DNA of 9,294 bases from JBHHYS01 sp046757645 (lineage in GTDB: Bacteria; Acidobacteriota; Terriglobia; Acidiferrales; 2-02-FULL-67-57), in assembly GCA_046757645.1 (NCBI GenBank), contig JBHHYS010000098.1, positions 1-9,294 of the forward strand. The letters run 5' to 3'. Shown in pieces: positions 1 to 6,373 of this stretch. The first letter of the stretch is position 1. Every line of letters starts with the position of its first letter. A program made the position numbers and the translations under genes. Under the pieces are notes generated by a model, which made no database searches, was not told where the DNA came from, and saw only the letters and a list, made by a program, of their open reading frames with translations.

Positions 1-67
1 TCTGGGTGGACCTGGATAGAATCTTACCACGCCCCCGCCGGCCCACACACCATATGCAGAAGCCTTG

Positions 68-76
68 TGCGATAAT
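68..76 (+). promoter_or_regulatory. Candidate extended -10 promoter for the S9 peptidase
   Basis: The sequence TGCGATAAT combines a TGn extension with a 5/6 match to TATAAT, placed about 37 bases before the preferred ATG at 113, giving a short leader of about 30 nt. No convincing -35 box lies at the right distance (positions 48-53 read CACCAT). A second, weaker -10-like TAGAAT lies at 17-22. Motif match only. Confidence 0.35.
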
Positions 77-97
77 GGATTGTCCACGTTCGAGCAA

Positions 98-104
98 GAG
101 AGGA
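98..104 (+). promoter_or_regulatory. Ribosome binding site that decides the S9 peptidase start
   Basis: A purine-rich Shine-Dalgarno stretch (AGAGGAG within GAGAGGAG) sits about 8 nt before ATG 113. It favours this start over the upstream in-frame ATG at 65, which would put 16 polar residues (MCDNGLSTFEQERSPP) in front of the signal peptide. Confidence 0.7.
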
Positions 105-112
105 GCCCACCC

Positions 113-2167
113 ATGTGCCATCTCCGCAAAGCAATTTTCTCGCTGGCGCTGCTTGTTTGCCTGTTCCTGGGTCTGGCCGGGACCGCCGGGGCCGGGCGCC
201 CGCTGACTTTCGACGATTTGATTTCCTTCGGCCGGGTGAGCGACCCGCAGATTTCTCCCGACAGCCAGTGGGTCGCCTACGTGGTGGAGCGCTACGACAA
301 GGCGAGTAACGGGCGCCGTTCCAGCATCTGGCTGGCATCACTCAGAACCGGGGAAAACCGCCAACTCACGCGCAGCGGAAAGCGCGACACGGCGCCGCGG
401 TGGTCGCCGGACGGAAAGACTCTGGCGTTTCTCTCCAACCGCAACGGCCGCTGGCAGGTGTGGACGATCCGGCTCGATGGGGGGGAAGCCTTGCCTCTCA
501 CCTCCCTCCCGGTGGACGTGACCGACTTGCGGTGGTCGCCCGACGGCCAGAGGCTGGCGTTCACCGCCGAGGTGTATCACGACTGTGACACGCTTGGGTG
601 CACCCGGAAGCGCGACGAGGAGAAGGAGAAGAGCCTAGTCAAAGCGCGGCTCTATGATGGCTTGCTGTACCGCCACTGGGACAGTTGGTGGGAGGGGAAA
701 CGCGGCCACGTCTTCGTGATGCCTGTCGCCGGCGGGGCAGGTGGCGAGCCGCGCGATCTCACCCCGGGCGACTCCAGCGTGCCACCTCACCCGGTTTTCC
801 TGGCGAGCTCACACGAGTACGATTTCTCTCCCGACGGTCGGGAGTTGGCTTTTGCCCGCAATGTGGATAAGGACGAAGCCCAGAGCACGAACAGCGACGT
901 TTGGGTGGTGCCGGTGAGCGGTGGGGAAGCGAAACGCATTACCGAAAACCCTGCCTGGGATGGTTCACCCCGCTATTCGCCCGATGGGCGCTGGATCGCC
1001 TACCGGGCCATGGCCCGGGCCGGCTTCGAGTCTGACCGCACCCGCCTCCTACTTTATGAGCGAGCCACCGGCAAGACGAAAGAGCTGACGCCCGCGTTCG
1101 ACAACAGCGTGCGCGACTTCCTCTGGGCGCCTGACAGCCGGAGCATCTATTTCACTTCGGTCGTGGAGGCGCAAAGCCCCGTCTACGAACTCTCTGTGCC
1201 CGCGGGAACCATTCGCCCGGTCGTCGAGGACGCCAACAATTCCAACCTGCAAATCTCCCCGGATGGCGCGACGCTGGTCTTTACCCGCCAGGCGCTGGAT
1301 CGTCCCGCCGAGGTCTTCCGCGCCAGCACCCGCACCGGCCGGGCCGAGCCGCTTTCAAAGGTGAACGACGAGTTGCTGGCCGAGCTGGAGATGAACCCGG
1401 GCGAGTCCTTCACGGTGGAGGGCGCCGCGGGCGCGGCGGTGCAGAGCTGGCTGGTGAAGCCGCCGGGATTCGACCCGGCCCAGAAATATCCCGTGGTGGT
1501 GCTGATTCACGGCGGGCCGCAGGGAACCTGGATGGACGGCTTCCACTACCGCTGGAACGCGCAGATGTTTGCTGCCCCGGGCTACGTGGTGGTGATGCCG
1601 AACCCGCGGGGCAGTCCGGGGTGGGGGCAACGGTTCGTGGACGAAATCAGCGGCGACTGGGGCGGCAAAGTGTATGTGGACATCATGAAGGTGGTGGACT
1701 ACGTCGAGCGGCTGCCCTTCGTGGACACCCGGCGCATCTGCGCTGGCGGGGGCAGCTATGGCGGCTACATGACCGACTGGATCTTGGGCCACACCAACCG
1801 CTTCCGCTGCCTGTTCTCGCACGCCGGGGTCTACAACCTGACCAGCGAGTACGGGGCGACGGAGGAGCTGTGGTTTCCGGAGTGGGAGTTCGCCGGCACC
1901 CCGTGGACGAACAAAGAGATGTACGAGCGCTGGTCGCCGCACAACTTTGCCGCCCACTTCAAGACGCCCACGCTGGTCATTCACGGGGCGCGCGACTACC
2001 GGGTGCCGCTGGAGCAGGGCCTCCAACTTTTCACCGCCTTGCAGCGGCAAGGCGTCCCCTCGGAGTTCCTCTACTACCCGGACGAAGGCCACTGGATTCT
2101 GAAGCCGCAAAACTCGGAGCTCTGGTACAAAACCGTCCAGGAGTGGCTCGCCGCATACCTGGAATGA
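113..2167 (+). CDS. Secreted S9-family serine peptidase (dipeptidyl/acylaminoacyl-peptidase type)
   Basis: Predicted exported serine peptidase of the prolyl-oligopeptidase clan (S9), 684 aa, likely cleaving dipeptides or blocked residues from short peptides in the periplasm. Residues 1-27 form a signal peptide (basic MCHLRK, long hydrophobic core, Ala-Gly-Ala end). Seven propeller motifs of the xxSPDG type lie near residues 47-53, 97-101, 141-145, 238-242, 288-292, 338-341 and 381-385, fitting a seven-bladed beta-propeller that gates the active site. The C-terminal hydrolase domain has HGGP at 466-469 (oxyanion region) and the triad Ser548 (GGGSYGGYM), Asp628 (GARDYRVP) and His660 (DEGHW). 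The CDTLGC and YRHWDSWW segments are usual for the subfamily. The start at 113 is preferred to the in-frame ATG at 65: it has a GAGAGGAG ribosome binding site and begins a clean signal peptide. Family is secure; exact specificity is not readable. Confidence 0.95.
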   Translation: MCHLRKAIFSLALLVCLFLGLAGTAGAGRPLTFDDLISFGRVSDPQISPDSQWVAYVVERYDKASNGRRSSIWLASLRTGENRQLTRSGKRDTAPRWSPDGKTLAFLSNRNGRWQVWTIRLDGGEALPLTSLPVDVTDLRWSPDGQRLAFTAEVYHDCDTLGCTRKRDEEKEKSLVKARLYDGLLYRHWDSWWEGKRGHVFVMPVAGGAGGEPRDLTPGDSSVPPHPVFLASSHEYDFSPDGRELAFARNVDKDEAQSTNSDVWVVPVSGGEAKRITENPAWDGSPRYSPDGRWIAYRAMARAGFESDRTRLLLYERATGKTKELTPAFDNSVRDFLWAPDSRSIYFTSVVEAQSPVYELSVPAGTIRPVVEDANNSNLQISPDGATLVFTRQALDRPAEVFRASTRTGRAEPLSKVNDELLAELEMNPGESFTVEGAAGAAVQSWLVKPPGFDPAQKYPVVVLIHGGPQGTWMDGFHYRWNAQMFAAPGYVVVMPNPRGSPGWGQRFVDEISGDWGGKVYVDIMKVVDYVERLPFVDTRRICAGGGSYGGYMTDWILGHTNRFRCLFSHAGVYNLTSEYGATEELWFPEWEFAGTPWTNKEMYERWSPHNFAAHFKTPTLVIHGARDYRVPLEQGLQLFTALQRQGVPSEFLYYPDEGHWILKPQNSELWYKTVQEWLAAYLE

Positions 2168-2210
2168 GGCCGAGCGGCGAGTCGCCCGTGTCGGGGTCAT
2201 CGGGGTGGGG

Positions 2211-2753
2211 ATGACGCTGTGGACAATCGGGCACTCGACCCGTACGCTTGAAGAGCTGCGGGCGGCGCTGCGTGCGCACCGGATTGAAGTGCTGGCTGAC
2301 GTTCGTTCCTTTCCCACCTCGGCCCGCTACCCGCAATTCAACCGCGCCCATCTTTCGGCCGAACTGCCCCGTGTCGGCATCAGCTACTGCTGGCTGGGCA
2401 AGGTGCTGGGCGGCTACCGCAAAAAGACCCGAGAGAACTCGCCTCATGCCGCGTTACGCAGCGAAGGCTTCCGGAACTACGCCGACCACATGGAGAGGGA
2501 AGAGTTTCGCCAGGGGATCAAGAAGCTGCTCCCGTTGGCGGCGAAGCAGCGGGTGGCCTATATGTGCGCCGAACGGTTGTGGTGGCGCTGTCACCGCTCG
2601 CTGCTTTCCGACTACTTGGCCGCACTGTGTGGCGTCGAGGTGGTGCACATCTTGGACGAGAAGAAAAGTGAGCCGCACCGGTTGCATCGCACAGCCCGGG
2701 TCTCAGATGGTGGGTTGATCTACGACGTGGGCGAATCCGGAAAACTACTTTGA
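2211..2753 (+). CDS. DUF488 family protein
   Basis: A 180-aa protein of the DUF488 family, whose biochemical function is not firmly established. Family signatures seen: TIGHST at residues 5-10, ADVRSFPTSARYPQF just after, and the C-terminal CAERLWWRCHR at 119-129 with Cys119, Glu121, Cys127, His128 and Arg129, followed by VVHIL. These Cys/His/Arg residues are the most conserved of the family and probably form a functional site, possibly catalytic or nucleotide-linked (inference). Length matches full-length family members. Start: ATG 2211 is chosen, with GGGG purine blocks just upstream; an in-frame GTG at 2205 would add only two residues. It lies 43 bp after the S9 peptidase stop on the same strand with no terminator-like structure between, so the two are probably co-transcribed, though no functional link is apparent. 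Confidence 0.9.
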   Translation: MTLWTIGHSTRTLEELRAALRAHRIEVLADVRSFPTSARYPQFNRAHLSAELPRVGISYCWLGKVLGGYRKKTRENSPHAALRSEGFRNYADHMEREEFRQGIKKLLPLAAKQRVAYMCAERLWWRCHRSLLSDYLAALCGVEVVHILDEKKSEPHRLHRTARVSDGGLIYDVGESGKLL

Positions 2754-2756
2754 GCC

Positions 2757-2793
2757 GCAGGTAGCCCGACCGCGGCGCGTTCGGTCAACCTGC
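2757..2793 (+). terminator. Stem-loop just after the DUF488 stop; possible terminator
   Basis: GCAGGT (2757-2762) pairs with ACCTGC (2788-2793), and inside it GACCG (2768-2772) pairs with CGGTC (2782-2786), giving an interrupted hairpin starting 3 nt after the stop codon. No T-tract follows, so it may only stabilise the 3' end, or work with Rho. Confidence 0.35.
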
Positions 2794-2819
2794 GCTACCG
2801 AATGCGGAGGGGTAGCGCC

Positions 2820-2846
2820 GGTTGGCTAGCGGCCTACCGGCGGCTT
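2820..2846. repeat. Direct repeat a, copy 1 (27 bp)
   Basis: GGTTGGCTAGCGGCCTACCG followed by GCGGCTT. It matches 3031-3057 with three differences (T/C, A/C, G/A). It lies 13 bp before the copied tldE tail, while its partner lies 25 bp before the genuine tldE end, so both parts of the block were probably duplicated together and the spacer has since diverged or changed length. Confidence 0.8.
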
Positions 2847-2859
2847 ACACCGCACACCA

Positions 2860-2895
2860 CTTAGACGGCGTCGGAAACGGAGGAGAAGTTGAAGG
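2860..2895 (-). pseudogene. Duplicated 3' tail of tldE (10 codons plus stop)
   Basis: A 36-bp stretch is identical to 3083-3118, which is the end of tldE. Read on the minus strand both encode FNFSSVSDAV followed by TAA. The identity stops at 2895/3118, precisely where the left inverted repeat of the 104-bp palindromic element begins; the preceding residue is Ala (GCC) in this copy and Thr (ACC) in the real gene. It is too short to be a gene and is best read as a remnant of tandem duplication, or of insertion into an older gene end. Confidence 0.75.
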
Positions 2896-2999
2896 CGCCG
2901 AGCCCGGTGGCACCCGCCACCGGGAACCGTGTCCGAGCAGACAAAGCCATTGCACTCACTTGTCCGGCGTCCCCCAGGCAGGTGCCTGGGGGCTCGGCG
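2896..2999. repeat. 104-bp palindromic element with terminal inverted repeats (MITE/REPIN-like)
   Basis: The ends are perfect 10-bp inverted repeats: CGCCGAGCCC (2896-2905) and GGGCTCGGCG (2990-2999). Inside, overlapping each end, is a perfect 9-bp-stem hairpin: CCCGGTGGC/GCCACCGGG with loop ACCC (2903-2924), and CCCCCAGGC/GCCTGGGGG with loop AGGT (2971-2992). There is no coding content. Two hairpins in a short intergenic block resemble REPIN or MITE elements moved by a transposase encoded elsewhere; that origin is inference. The left end directly abuts the duplicated tldE tail. Confidence 0.6.
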
Positions 3000-3006
3000 A
3001 GTTTTT
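2971..3006 (+). terminator. Possible intrinsic terminator for the S9/DUF488 unit
   Basis: The 9-bp GC-rich hairpin at 2971-2992 is followed, after a short CTCGGCGAG mini-palindrome, by five T residues at 3002-3006. In the plus direction this could stop read-through from DUF488 into antisense of tldE. The 9-nt gap between the stem and the T run makes it a weak terminator at best, and the hairpin belongs to the palindromic element. Confidence 0.3.
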
Positions 3007-3030
3007 GGCGCTTCGGTCCCCTATCAGCAG

Positions 3031-3057
3031 GGTTGGCCAGCGGCCTCCCGGCAGCTT
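3031..3057. repeat. Direct repeat a, copy 2 (27 bp)
   Basis: Partner of 2820-2846 with 24 of 27 bases identical; the offset between the copies is 211 bp. It lies immediately downstream (in the tldE sense) of the real tldE stop codon, so it represents the native 3' flank of tldE. Confidence 0.8.
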
Positions 3058-3083
3058 GTCCTACACAGGGCACCGGTCACCGC

Positions 3084-4439
3084 TTAGACGGCGTCGGAAA
3101 CGGAGGAGAAGTTGAAGGTGTGAACTTTGGCGGCGGGAAGGACGGCGGGGAGATAGTCGCTGCCCACGGGCACGGCCGGGGTCATCGCCTCAATATTGTT
3201 GAGGAGGTTGACCACGCTCTGGTTGAAGCGGAAGTTCGTCACCGGGTACTGAATCTTTCCCTTCTCGATGTAGAACAGGCCGTCGCGGGTCAAGCCGGTG
3301 AGCTGGAGGGTTTGCGGCTGCAGGAAGCGGATGTACCAGAAGCGGGTGACCAGCAGACCGCGCTCGGTGGAGGCAATCAAGTCGTCGAGGGTGGCGGTGC
3401 CGCCGTCCATCATCAGGTTGGAGGGCATCAGTGTCGGCTTCTTCTCTGTCCTCTGCGCCCAGTAGCGGTCGTAGACCAGATTCTTCACCACCCCGTTTTC
3501 GACCCATACGGTTTTCTGTGCCGGCAGCCACTCGCCCCTTCCGCCCCCGAAGAAGCTAAGCTCACCGCTCCAGGGCTGGCCGGGAACGCGGGGGTCGAAG
3601 GGATCGCTGCGCAGGCTGAGGTTTTCTCCGAACACTTTCTCACCCACGAAGTTTCCCCCGCCGCGCTTGCTCAAGAAGCTGCGGCCTTCGTCGGCGGCAC
3701 GAGCGCCGAAGCTGAAAGCGAGAAAAAGGAGCATCCCGCTGAGGGCGGCCGGTTCCAGGATGACGGTGTAGTGGCCCGGCTCAAGCTTCCGCGGCTGTTG
3801 CGAGGCGACCGCCTTGCGGATGGCGATCCGGCCCACCTGGCTGCCCTTCATCTGCGAGAGGCGGGGCGAGGCGTGGGCCGCCCAGCCGGACCCGGTGCCG
3901 TCCGGGGTGCGGGCGGTGACGCTGTAGGAAGCCCAGGTGGAATGGTGGGCGCCGAACAGCCCCCGCTTGTTGGCGACCGCCTCCGAGCGGGTGGTGACGC
4001 TGTAGTAGCCGTAGGAGTTGACCTTCTTCTTCTCCGCCGCCTCAATCACCGTGCGCACGGCGGGCAGAATGTCCGCCGAGCGCGCCCGGGCGCTTTCCTC
4101 GTGGAAGGCTTTGATTTCCGGATAGTCCTGGGGACCGAGCGGCCCGACATATTCGGGGTTGGGCGGAGTCACCGCGGCGATGGCTTCCGCCTGGCGGACC
4201 GCGCGGGCCAGGGCGGCGTCGCTCAATTCGGTGAAGGTGACCGTGCCCGATTTCCGCTCCCGCGTGACGGTGAGGTGGACGGAGAGGTCGCGGGTCAAGC
4301 CAGCGGTGGTGATGCTGTTGTTGGCGAAGCGGGTGTTGCAGTTCTGGGTGGCGGCGAGGCTGACGGTAGCCTCCTCGGCGCGCACCAGCTTGAGAAGCTT
4401 TTCGGCCAGGGCTTTCATTTCATCGCGGGGCCACAGCAT
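3084..4439 (-). CDS. tldE: TldE/PmbA-like subunit of a TldD/TldE metalloprotease
   Basis: A 451-aa TldD/PmbA-family protein and probable non-catalytic partner of the TldD encoded just upstream. In characterised systems (E. coli microcin B17 maturation and CcdA breakdown) TldD and TldE form a heterodimer that cleaves unfolded peptides fed through a cavity, with zinc held by TldD only. Here no HExxH or HExxxH motif is present, consistent with the TldE role. The N-terminal PmbA domain covers roughly residues 15-90 and the C-terminal domain about 215-450, ending FNFSSVSDAV. No signal peptide is visible (MLWPRDEMKALAEKLLKLV), unlike its Tat-signal partner. Start ATG 4439 has a strong AGGGAGGA site whose bases overlap the tldD stop codon, and the gap between genes is 10 bp, so translation is likely coupled. 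Its last codons are duplicated at 2860-2895. Confidence 0.92.
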   Translation of the reverse strand: MLWPRDEMKALAEKLLKLVRAEEATVSLAATQNCNTRFANNSITTAGLTRDLSVHLTVTRERKSGTVTFTELSDAALARAVRQAEAIAAVTPPNPEYVGPLGPQDYPEIKAFHEESARARSADILPAVRTVIEAAEKKKVNSYGYYSVTTRSEAVANKRGLFGAHHSTWASYSVTARTPDGTGSGWAAHASPRLSQMKGSQVGRIAIRKAVASQQPRKLEPGHYTVILEPAALSGMLLFLAFSFGARAADEGRSFLSKRGGGNFVGEKVFGENLSLRSDPFDPRVPGQPWSGELSFFGGGRGEWLPAQKTVWVENGVVKNLVYDRYWAQRTEKKPTLMPSNLMMDGGTATLDDLIASTERGLLVTRFWYIRFLQPQTLQLTGLTRDGLFYIEKGKIQYPVTNFRFNQSVVNLLNNIEAMTPAVPVGSDYLPAVLPAAKVHTFNFSSVSDAV

Positions 4440-4443
4440 GGTG

Positions 4444-4451
4444 TCCTCCCT
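4444..4451 (-). promoter_or_regulatory. tldE ribosome binding site overlapping the tldD stop
   Basis: On the minus strand AGGGAGGA lies about 4 nt before the tldE ATG and shares bases with the tldD TAG (4450-4452). This arrangement suits translational coupling and fixed stoichiometry of the two subunits. Confidence 0.75.
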
Positions 4452-6042
4452 ACTCGGTGCGCAGCAGGTTGATCTGCCGGAAGCGGGCCGGCGAGCAACC
4501 GTGGCTCACGGCGTTGACTTGGCCGGGCTGGCCCTTGCCGTCGTAGAGGGTCCCGAAGTTCTGCCAGAAGCGGGCGTCGGCAATGGCGTCGCAGGCCTGC
4601 CAGAACTCATCGGTGCGGGACTGGTAGGCGACCCGGGAGATCATCCCGGCGCGCTTGCCGCCCTTGATTTCCCAGAAAGCGTCACCGCCGAACTGGAAGT
4701 TGTAGCGCTGCTGGTCGATGGAGTAGGAGCCGCGCCCCTCGATGAGCACGCCGGCGTCGATCCCGCTGATCAACTCCTCCGGTGACATCGGCTTCGGGCT
4801 GGGCTCCAGCCAGACGTTGGGCATGCGCTGGAAGGGGAAGGAATCGTAGCTGTCGGCGTAGGAGCAGGCGTGGGACTGATTGTCGCCGATGAGGTAGGCC
4901 TGGTCGCGGATGGTCTGGTAGCCGACGAAGATGCCGTTTCGGATGATGTCGAAGCGCAGGGTTTCGACCCCATCGTCGTCGTAGCCGCAGGTGGCAAGGC
5001 CGCCCCGCACCGTGCGGTCGCCCAGCAGATTGACGATGTCGCTGCCCACCCGGTAGCGGCCGAGCTTGTCCGGGGTCAGGAAGCTGGTGCCGGCAAAATT
5101 GGCCTCGTAGCCCAGGGCGCGGTCGAGCTCGGTGGAGTGGCCGATGGATTCGTGGATGGTCAGGAAGAGGTGGGAGGGCAGGAGCACCAAGTCTTTCTTT
5201 CCCGAGGTGAGGGGAGGAGCAGTGAGGTGTTCGACGCATTCTTCCCCGATGCGCCGGGCGTTCTCGATCATGTGGGCCTGCTCGACGTATTCGTAGCCGC
5301 CGCTCACGGGGGGGAGTTCGTAGCGGCGGTCCCGCCGGGTGCGGGTCTTGCGGTCGACCGCGGTGGCCTGGTAGCCGGGGGCAATCTGCTGGATGTACTG
5401 CTCGATGTAGGAGCCGTCGCTGGAGGCGAAGAACTTGTGCTCGGAGCGTAAGCGCAGGAAGGAGTTGACCCGGAATACCTTGGGCACGGCACTGGCTTCG
5501 TCATTGACGGCTTGGAGGAAGTCGAGTTTCTCCCGAACCGAAATACGGAAGGGGTCTTTCTTAAAGGGAGTGCGCCAGAGAGCTTCCGCCGCTTTGACGG
5601 GTGCCAGCCGCACCGGCTGCCGCTGCAAAGCCGCGTTGGTCTGGGCGACGGCGACCGCGTCGCGCGCCACCCGGGCCACCTCGTCTTTCTCCACTCGGGG
5701 ACTGGCGGCGAAGCCCCAAGCGCCGTCCGCCAACACCCGCACCCCGAAACCGAAGCGCTCGGATTCGCTCACCTGGGGGACGTTCGAGACTTTACCGGTG
5801 CGCAGGTCGGGCTGGGTGCGCAGGCTGATATCCTGCACGTGGTAGCGGCAGATGCGCATATCGGCGTAGCTGGCACCCAGTTTGCGGGCAGTCTCAAGAG
5901 CCACATCCATCAAGGGCCGATAGACCGGGTCGGGCGCGGCCGGAGCGGCCAGCGCCTCCTCCCAGGCTATCGCCCCGGGAGCAGAGACCGCTGCGGCGCC
6001 CAGCGCGCAGCTTTTCAGGAAATCACGGCGCGTGACGCTCAT
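4450..6042 (-). CDS. tldD: Tat-exported TldD-family zinc metalloprotease
   Basis: A 530-aa TldD-family peptidase. The N-terminus is a twin-arginine signal (TRRDFLK, Arg5-Arg6, then an Ala/Gly-rich hydrophobic stretch to about residue 32), so the folded protein should be exported by Tat to the periplasm. The metalloprotease motif HESIGHSTELD spans 297-307, with His297, Glu298 and His302 as the zinc and catalytic residues of the family's HExxxH signature, plus Glu305 and Asp307. The C-terminal GKGQPGQ (about 502-508) and SHGCSPARF (514-522) blocks are family-typical. The residue before GKGQPGQ is Asp501, where I expect the family's cysteine ligand; Cys516 lies close by. Start ATG 6042 has a GAGGTGA site. 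It is first in the operon, with tldE 10 bp downstream. The family is secure; the exported substrate (secreted peptides, misfolded proteins or a peptide natural product) is unknown. Confidence 0.94.
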   Translation of the reverse strand: MSVTRRDFLKSCALGAAAVSAPGAIAWEEALAAPAAPDPVYRPLMDVALETARKLGASYADMRICRYHVQDISLRTQPDLRTGKVSNVPQVSESERFGFGVRVLADGAWGFAASPRVEKDEVARVARDAVAVAQTNAALQRQPVRLAPVKAAEALWRTPFKKDPFRISVREKLDFLQAVNDEASAVPKVFRVNSFLRLRSEHKFFASSDGSYIEQYIQQIAPGYQATAVDRKTRTRRDRRYELPPVSGGYEYVEQAHMIENARRIGEECVEHLTAPPLTSGKKDLVLLPSHLFLTIHESIGHSTELDRALGYEANFAGTSFLTPDKLGRYRVGSDIVNLLGDRTVRGGLATCGYDDDGVETLRFDIIRNGIFVGYQTIRDQAYLIGDNQSHACSYADSYDSFPFQRMPNVWLEPSPKPMSPEELISGIDAGVLIEGRGSYSIDQQRYNFQFGGDAFWEIKGGKRAGMISRVAYQSRTDEFWQACDAIADARFWQNFGTLYDGKGQPGQVNAVSHGCSPARFRQINLLRTE

Positions 6043-6045
6043 CGT

Positions 6046-6052
6046 TCACCTC
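6046..6052 (-). promoter_or_regulatory. tldD ribosome binding site
   Basis: GAGGTGA on the minus strand, 3 nt before the start codon, a little close but strong. It supports ATG 6042 and therefore the full Tat signal. Confidence 0.6.
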
Positions 6053-6102
6053 AAGGTCGATACGTTCTTCCTGTAACGTTGGCCGGGGCCAGCCGGGCAG
6101 AG

Positions 6103-6130
6103 ATTCTATTCCAAAGCTCGTGAAAGCAAA
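6103..6130 (-). promoter_or_regulatory. Weak candidate promoter for tldD-tldE
   Basis: On the minus strand, TTTGCT or TTGCTT (6124-6130) is followed 15-16 nt later by TAGAAT (6103-6108), a 5/6 match to the -10 consensus. It would give a leader of about 55 nt. The spacer is short and the -35 imperfect. Confidence 0.22.
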
Positions 6131-6373
6131 GCCCAATCTTTGCGCGGAGGCTCCCGCATCGACCAGGGTAGAATGGCCAGGGTGAGCCAGGCCCTGCGCA
6201 TCGCCTGAAGACGCTCGGCCGCCTCCATCTTGTGTCCTGAGCCTCTGGAAGGAAGCCGTGATTGAAGGCATTGCGGCTCCCTTCATCGCTTGTTCGGAGT
6301 TCCGTCGGGGTTTTTCTCGATTCTGCGGCTGCCACGGGTAAGCCCTCGGGGGGCAAGCCGCGGGGCGGGAGCC

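Larger units (their letters stand above)
2754..3083. other. 330-bp convergent intergenic region rich in repeats
   Basis: No gene is supported here. It separates the plus-strand S9/DUF488 unit from the end of minus-strand tldE. In order it contains: a stem-loop (2757-2793); a first 27-bp repeat copy (2820-2846); a copy of the tldE 3' tail (2860-2895); a 104-bp palindromic element (2896-2999) followed by T5 at 3002-3006; and the second 27-bp repeat copy (3031-3057), leading into the genuine tldE end at 3084. The small minus-strand reading frame through this stretch ends in the copied tail and is otherwise without family character. Confidence 0.8.
6043..6373. other. 331-bp non-coding region upstream of tldD
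   Basis: It lies between the stop of the 119-aa gene and the tldD start, both on the minus strand. It carries the tldD ribosome binding site and a weak promoter candidate. Short reading frames on both strands are rich in Arg/Pro/Gly without family character or good start signals. I see no convincing terminator for the upstream gene, and no repeat shared with the two palindromic elements. Confidence 0.6.

Noticed and set aside
65..112. Upstream ATG as the start of the S9 peptidase
   Set aside because: It adds 16 polar residues before a clean signal peptide, and the strong ribosome binding site points to ATG 113. The candidate -10 at 71-76 would also lie inside the coding region.
2205..2210. 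GTG as start of DUF488
   Set aside because: It adds only Met-Gly before ATG 2211, and the G-rich stretch is better used as the ribosome binding region for the ATG. The difference has little consequence.
1355..2317. Minus-strand 320-aa open frame across the S9 peptidase catalytic domain
   Set aside because: It is antisense to the intact catalytic triad region, rich in Arg/His/Pro, with no recognisable family.
2861..3073. 70-aa minus-strand frame ending in FNFSSVSDAV, considered as a small gene
   Set aside because: Only its last 10 residues have meaning, and they are copied from tldE; the rest is the palindromic element read through. Described as a duplicated tail instead.
2757..3118. CRISPR-like array of direct repeats
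   Set aside because: There are only two copies, one of which is coding sequence, with unequal internal spacing and inverted repeats between them; there is no array and no cas gene.
2889..4472. Long plus-strand open frame (527 aa) antisense to tldE
   Set aside because: It runs opposite to a well-supported tldE with family motifs and a good ribosome binding site. Its protein is Gly/Ala/Val-rich low-complexity sequence typical of an antisense shadow in GC-rich DNA.
4870..5451. Plus-strand 193-aa frame antisense to tldD
   Set aside because: It is antisense to the zinc-motif region of tldD and is Val/Gly/Ala-rich shadow sequence.
6023..6356. Overlapping minus-strand frames upstream of tldD (87 and 101 aa)
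   Set aside because: No ribosome binding site and no family character, and the two frames overlap each other; composition looks non-coding.
6315..6373. Possible terminator after the 119-aa gene
   Set aside because: Only short, imperfect pairings (4-5 bp) are seen in the GC-rich stretch and no T-tract follows on the minus strand.
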